This document shows, piece after piece, positions 15,451-17,397 of a stretch of DNA of 17,397 nucleotides. The position numbers and the translations under genes were made by a program. Source of the stretch: Lutibacter sp. UBA4458. Its GTDB lineage: Bacteria; Bacteroidota; Bacteroidia; Flavobacteriales; Flavobacteriaceae. The stretch covers positions 2,183 to 19,579 of the forward strand of contig DGOU01000031.1 in assembly GCA_002390165.1 (NCBI GenBank), read 5' to 3'. Under the pieces are notes generated by a model. It ran no database searches, was not told where the DNA came from, and saw only the letters and a list, made by a program, of their open reading frames with translations. Each line of letters opens with the position of its first letter. The stretch's first letter is position 1.

Positions 15451-16444
15451 TTTTGAGTTTATGCATCCTCAGTTTTTATGGTTGTTATTGTTATTGCCAA
15501 TAATAGCAGCATGGTATTTCTTAATTCAAAAAAAAGAAGCATCAACACTAACCATAGCAAGTTTAAAAGGTTTTAAAGCATCGCCATCTTTAGTTTCAAA
15601 ATTAAAACCATTTTTAGCAATTTTAAGAGTACTTGCAATTGGTTTATTAATTATTGCTTTAGCTCGCCCTAGAAATGTAGCAATAAGTAAACGAACAAAA
15701 ACTAATAAAGGAATTGATATTGTTATGGCAATTGATGTTTCTGCAAGTATGTTAGCCCGCGATTTAAAACCAAATCGATTAGAAGCATTAAAAAAAGTAG
15801 CTATTCAGTTTGTTAATCAACGACCAAATGACAGAATTGGCATTGTAGTTTACGCTGGAGAAAGCTTTACTAAAACCCCAATAACTAGCGATAAACGAAT
15901 TGTTAGAAACACGATAGAAAATTTAAAGTGGGGAGAATTAGATGGTGGAACAGCAATTGGTATGGGATTAGGCTCTGCAGTTAACAGATTAAAAGGAAGT
16001 AAAGCAAAAAGTAAAGTTATTATATTATTAACCGATGGGGTAAATAATACAGGATTTGTAGATCCAAAAACCGCTACAGAGTTAGCAGTTGGTTTAGGAG
16101 TAAAAGTATATACTATTGGTTTGGGAACTAACGGAACAGCGTCTTTTCCTTATGCTAAAGATCCAAGAACTGGTAAATTATTGTTCCGAAACTCTCCTGT
16201 AGAAATAGATGAAGGTTTGCTAAAATATATAGCAAAAGAAACAGGAGGAAAATATTTTAGAGCTACAGATAATACTAAGTTAAAAGCAATTTACAACGAA
16301 ATTAATAAGCTCGAAAAAACAAAAATAAACGAGTTTAAATATTATAATTACAATGAAAAATATAGAGAATTAGTGCTATTGGCTTTGTTCTTTATTTTAC
16401 TTGAATTTGTATTAAAAAACACCATATTTAAAAGTTTCATTTAA
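15437..16444 (+). CDS. batA: BatA, membrane-anchored von Willebrand factor A protein
   Basis: This 335-residue protein has the BatA layout: an N-terminal pair of membrane helices (about 12-30 and 58-77), a vWA domain (about 92-290) and a C-terminal helix (311-330). The metal-ion-dependent adhesion site is intact, with Asp100-Val-Ser-Ala-Ser104, Thr172 in GGTAIG and Asp200 in LLTDG. Such vWA domains bind protein partners through a divalent metal. I keep the first ATG at 15437, since relatives carry a short NFEF-type lead before the first helix; an ATG at 15461 is also possible. The gene overlaps the preceding one by 14 bases and is followed by batB after 12 bases, which indicates one transcript. 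Confidence 0.93.
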   Translation: MNWNNFEFMHPQFLWLLLLLPIIAAWYFLIQKKEASTLTIASLKGFKASPSLVSKLKPFLAILRVLAIGLLIIALARPRNVAISKRTKTNKGIDIVMAIDVSASMLARDLKPNRLEALKKVAIQFVNQRPNDRIGIVVYAGESFTKTPITSDKRIVRNTIENLKWGELDGGTAIGMGLGSAVNRLKGSKAKSKVIILLTDGVNNTGFVDPKTATELAVGLGVKVYTIGLGTNGTASFPYAKDPRTGKLLFRNSPVEIDEGLLKYIAKETGGKYFRATDNTKLKAIYNEINKLEKTKINEFKYYNYNEKYRELVLLALFFILLEFVLKNTIFKSFI

Positions 16445-16456
16445 TTAATAAAAAAG

Positions 16457-17397
16457 ATGTACCAATTAGAAGAACCAACATATTTTTATTATTTGCTTAT
16501 AATTCCAGCAATATTGGTTTTATTTATTGGAGTGCTTTGGTGGAAAAAAAGAAAACAAAAACAATTTGCTCCAGCGGTTTTGTTTAATAAATTAAACCCA
16601 GAACGTTCTACTTTTAAATCTGTTTTAAAGTTTATAATGCTTTCTATTGCTATTGCTTTTGTAGTAATTTCTTTAGTAAACCCAAAAATGGGAACTAAAT
16701 TAGAAACCGTTAAAAGAGAAGGAGTAGATATTGTTTTTGCGTTAGACGTTTCTAAAAGTATGTTGGCCGAAGATATTGCGCCAAGCAGATTAGATAAAGC
16801 CAAACAAATAATCTCTAAAATAATAGATAATTTAGGCAGTGATAGAATAGGTATTATTGTATATGCAGGAAATTCTTATCCATTATTACCAATTACCACA
16901 GATCATGCTGCAGCAAAAATGTTTTTGCAAAATGCGAGTCCAGATATGGTTTCTAGCCAAGGAACTGCAATTAATGAAGCAATTGACAGAAGCACTACTT
17001 TTTTTGATGATAACGAACAAACCAATCGATATTTATTTGTAGTTTCTGACGGTGAAGATCACGGAGAAAATGCATTGAGTTCTGTAGAAAAAGCAAACAA
17101 AGAAGGTATTAAAGTATATACCATTGGTATTGGCACAGAAAAAGGAGGACCAATTCCTATAAAAAATGAAGGAACAATTGTTAGTTATAAAAAGGATAGC
17201 AAAGGTGAAGTAGTAATTACACAGTTAAACCCAAAAATATTATCAGAATTAGCATCTGCAGGAAAAGGAAAATATATTGATGGCAATAAAACGCAAAAAG
17301 CAATTGATTTTATTAATAATTTATTGTTAAAAGCAGATAAAACGGAGTTTGATGCGAAACAGTTTTCAGATTATAAATCACAATTTCAATGGTTTAT
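16457..17397 (+). CDS. batB: BatB, vWA membrane protein, truncated by the window end
   Basis: An open frame starts at ATG 16457 and runs to the window edge without a stop, giving 313 codons so far. It begins with MYQLEEPTYF and a first membrane helix (about 11-29), then a second helix (57-74), then a vWA domain with an intact metal site: Asp97-Val-Ser-Lys-Ser101, Thr170 (QGTAIN) and Asp198 (VSDGED). BatB proteins usually close with a C-terminal membrane helix, and the final QFQW seems to be the approach to it, so roughly 30 residues are missing. It is clearly a paralogue of the preceding batA, sharing the same domain order and the GIxVYAG motif. A TPR-containing batC would be expected next. 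Confidence 0.92.
   Translation, partial: MYQLEEPTYFYYLLIIPAILVLFIGVLWWKKRKQKQFAPAVLFNKLNPERSTFKSVLKFIMLSIAIAFVVISLVNPKMGTKLETVKREGVDIVFALDVSKSMLAEDIAPSRLDKAKQIISKIIDNLGSDRIGIIVYAGNSYPLLPITTDHAAAKMFLQNASPDMVSSQGTAINEAIDRSTTFFDDNEQTNRYLFVVSDGEDHGENALSSVEKANKEGIKVYTIGIGTEKGGPIPIKNEGTIVSYKKDSKGEVVITQLNPKILSELASAGKGKYIDGNKTQKAIDFINNLLLKADKTEFDAKQFSDYKSQFQWF

Noticed and set aside
16489..16803. - strand open frame opposite the start of batB
   Set aside because: batB is the real gene here, with membrane helices and an intact vWA metal site; the antisense frame shows no motif.
1..17397. CRISPR array, transposase, integrase or phage genes
   Set aside because: No regularly spaced repeats, terminal inverted repeats or matching protein motifs were seen on either strand.

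Overview
The window is AT-rich bacterial chromosome of Bacteroidota type, most likely a member of the Flavobacteriaceae. The signs are a TonB-dependent receptor with an N-terminal carboxypeptidase-regulatory-like domain, a Bat (aerotolerance) gene cluster, -7 boxes of the form TAnnTTTG in place of sigma70 -10 boxes, little Shine-Dalgarno signal, and a Gram-negative outer membrane (LpxH, TonB receptor). The genus cannot be told from the sequence. I see no tRNA, rRNA, CRISPR array, insertion sequence or prophage gene.

Positions 1-586 hold no recognisable gene. They contain a 19-bp tandem duplication, a possible 42-codon membrane miniprotein and a strong hairpin terminator (493-520). From 587 to 9562 everything is on the + strand: a half-size ABC exporter (587-2329), a DsbD-type transmembrane disulfide reductase (2442-4424), a class V PLP enzyme of the cysteine desulfurase fold (4505-6019), a HupE/UreJ membrane protein (6074-6658), a dCMP-deaminase-family protein (6713-7135) whose stop overlaps the start of an S41 C-terminal processing protease (7132-8757), and lpxH (8813-9562), which begins with TTG. 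These are mostly single-gene or two-gene units, several with their own promoter-like box shortly before the start. A perfect hairpin (9563-9592) separates lpxH from a convergent 875-residue TonB-dependent receptor on the - strand (9616-12243).

A 303-bp AT-rich divergent region (12244-12546) separates the receptor from the start of a Bat operon on the + strand: moxR (12547-13554), a DUF58 protein (13656-14528), a BatD/DUF4381-like membrane protein (14530-15450), batA (15437-16444) and batB (16457 to the window end, truncated). The MoxR ATPase and the von Willebrand factor A proteins are expected to form an envelope-associated chaperone or stress system; batC, batD and batE would be expected beyond the right edge.

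The gene content is largely housekeeping and envelope maintenance: lipid A synthesis, periplasmic disulfide reduction, periplasmic proteolysis, export and uptake. I found no convincing new multi-gene system. The items most worth checking are the class V enzyme with a Cys-Ser-Cys active-site loop and no suf neighbours, the paired hairpin-plus-TTTGAGA element inside the Bat operon, the unexplained first 586 bases, and the corrected starts of dsbD, the DUF58 gene and lpxH.
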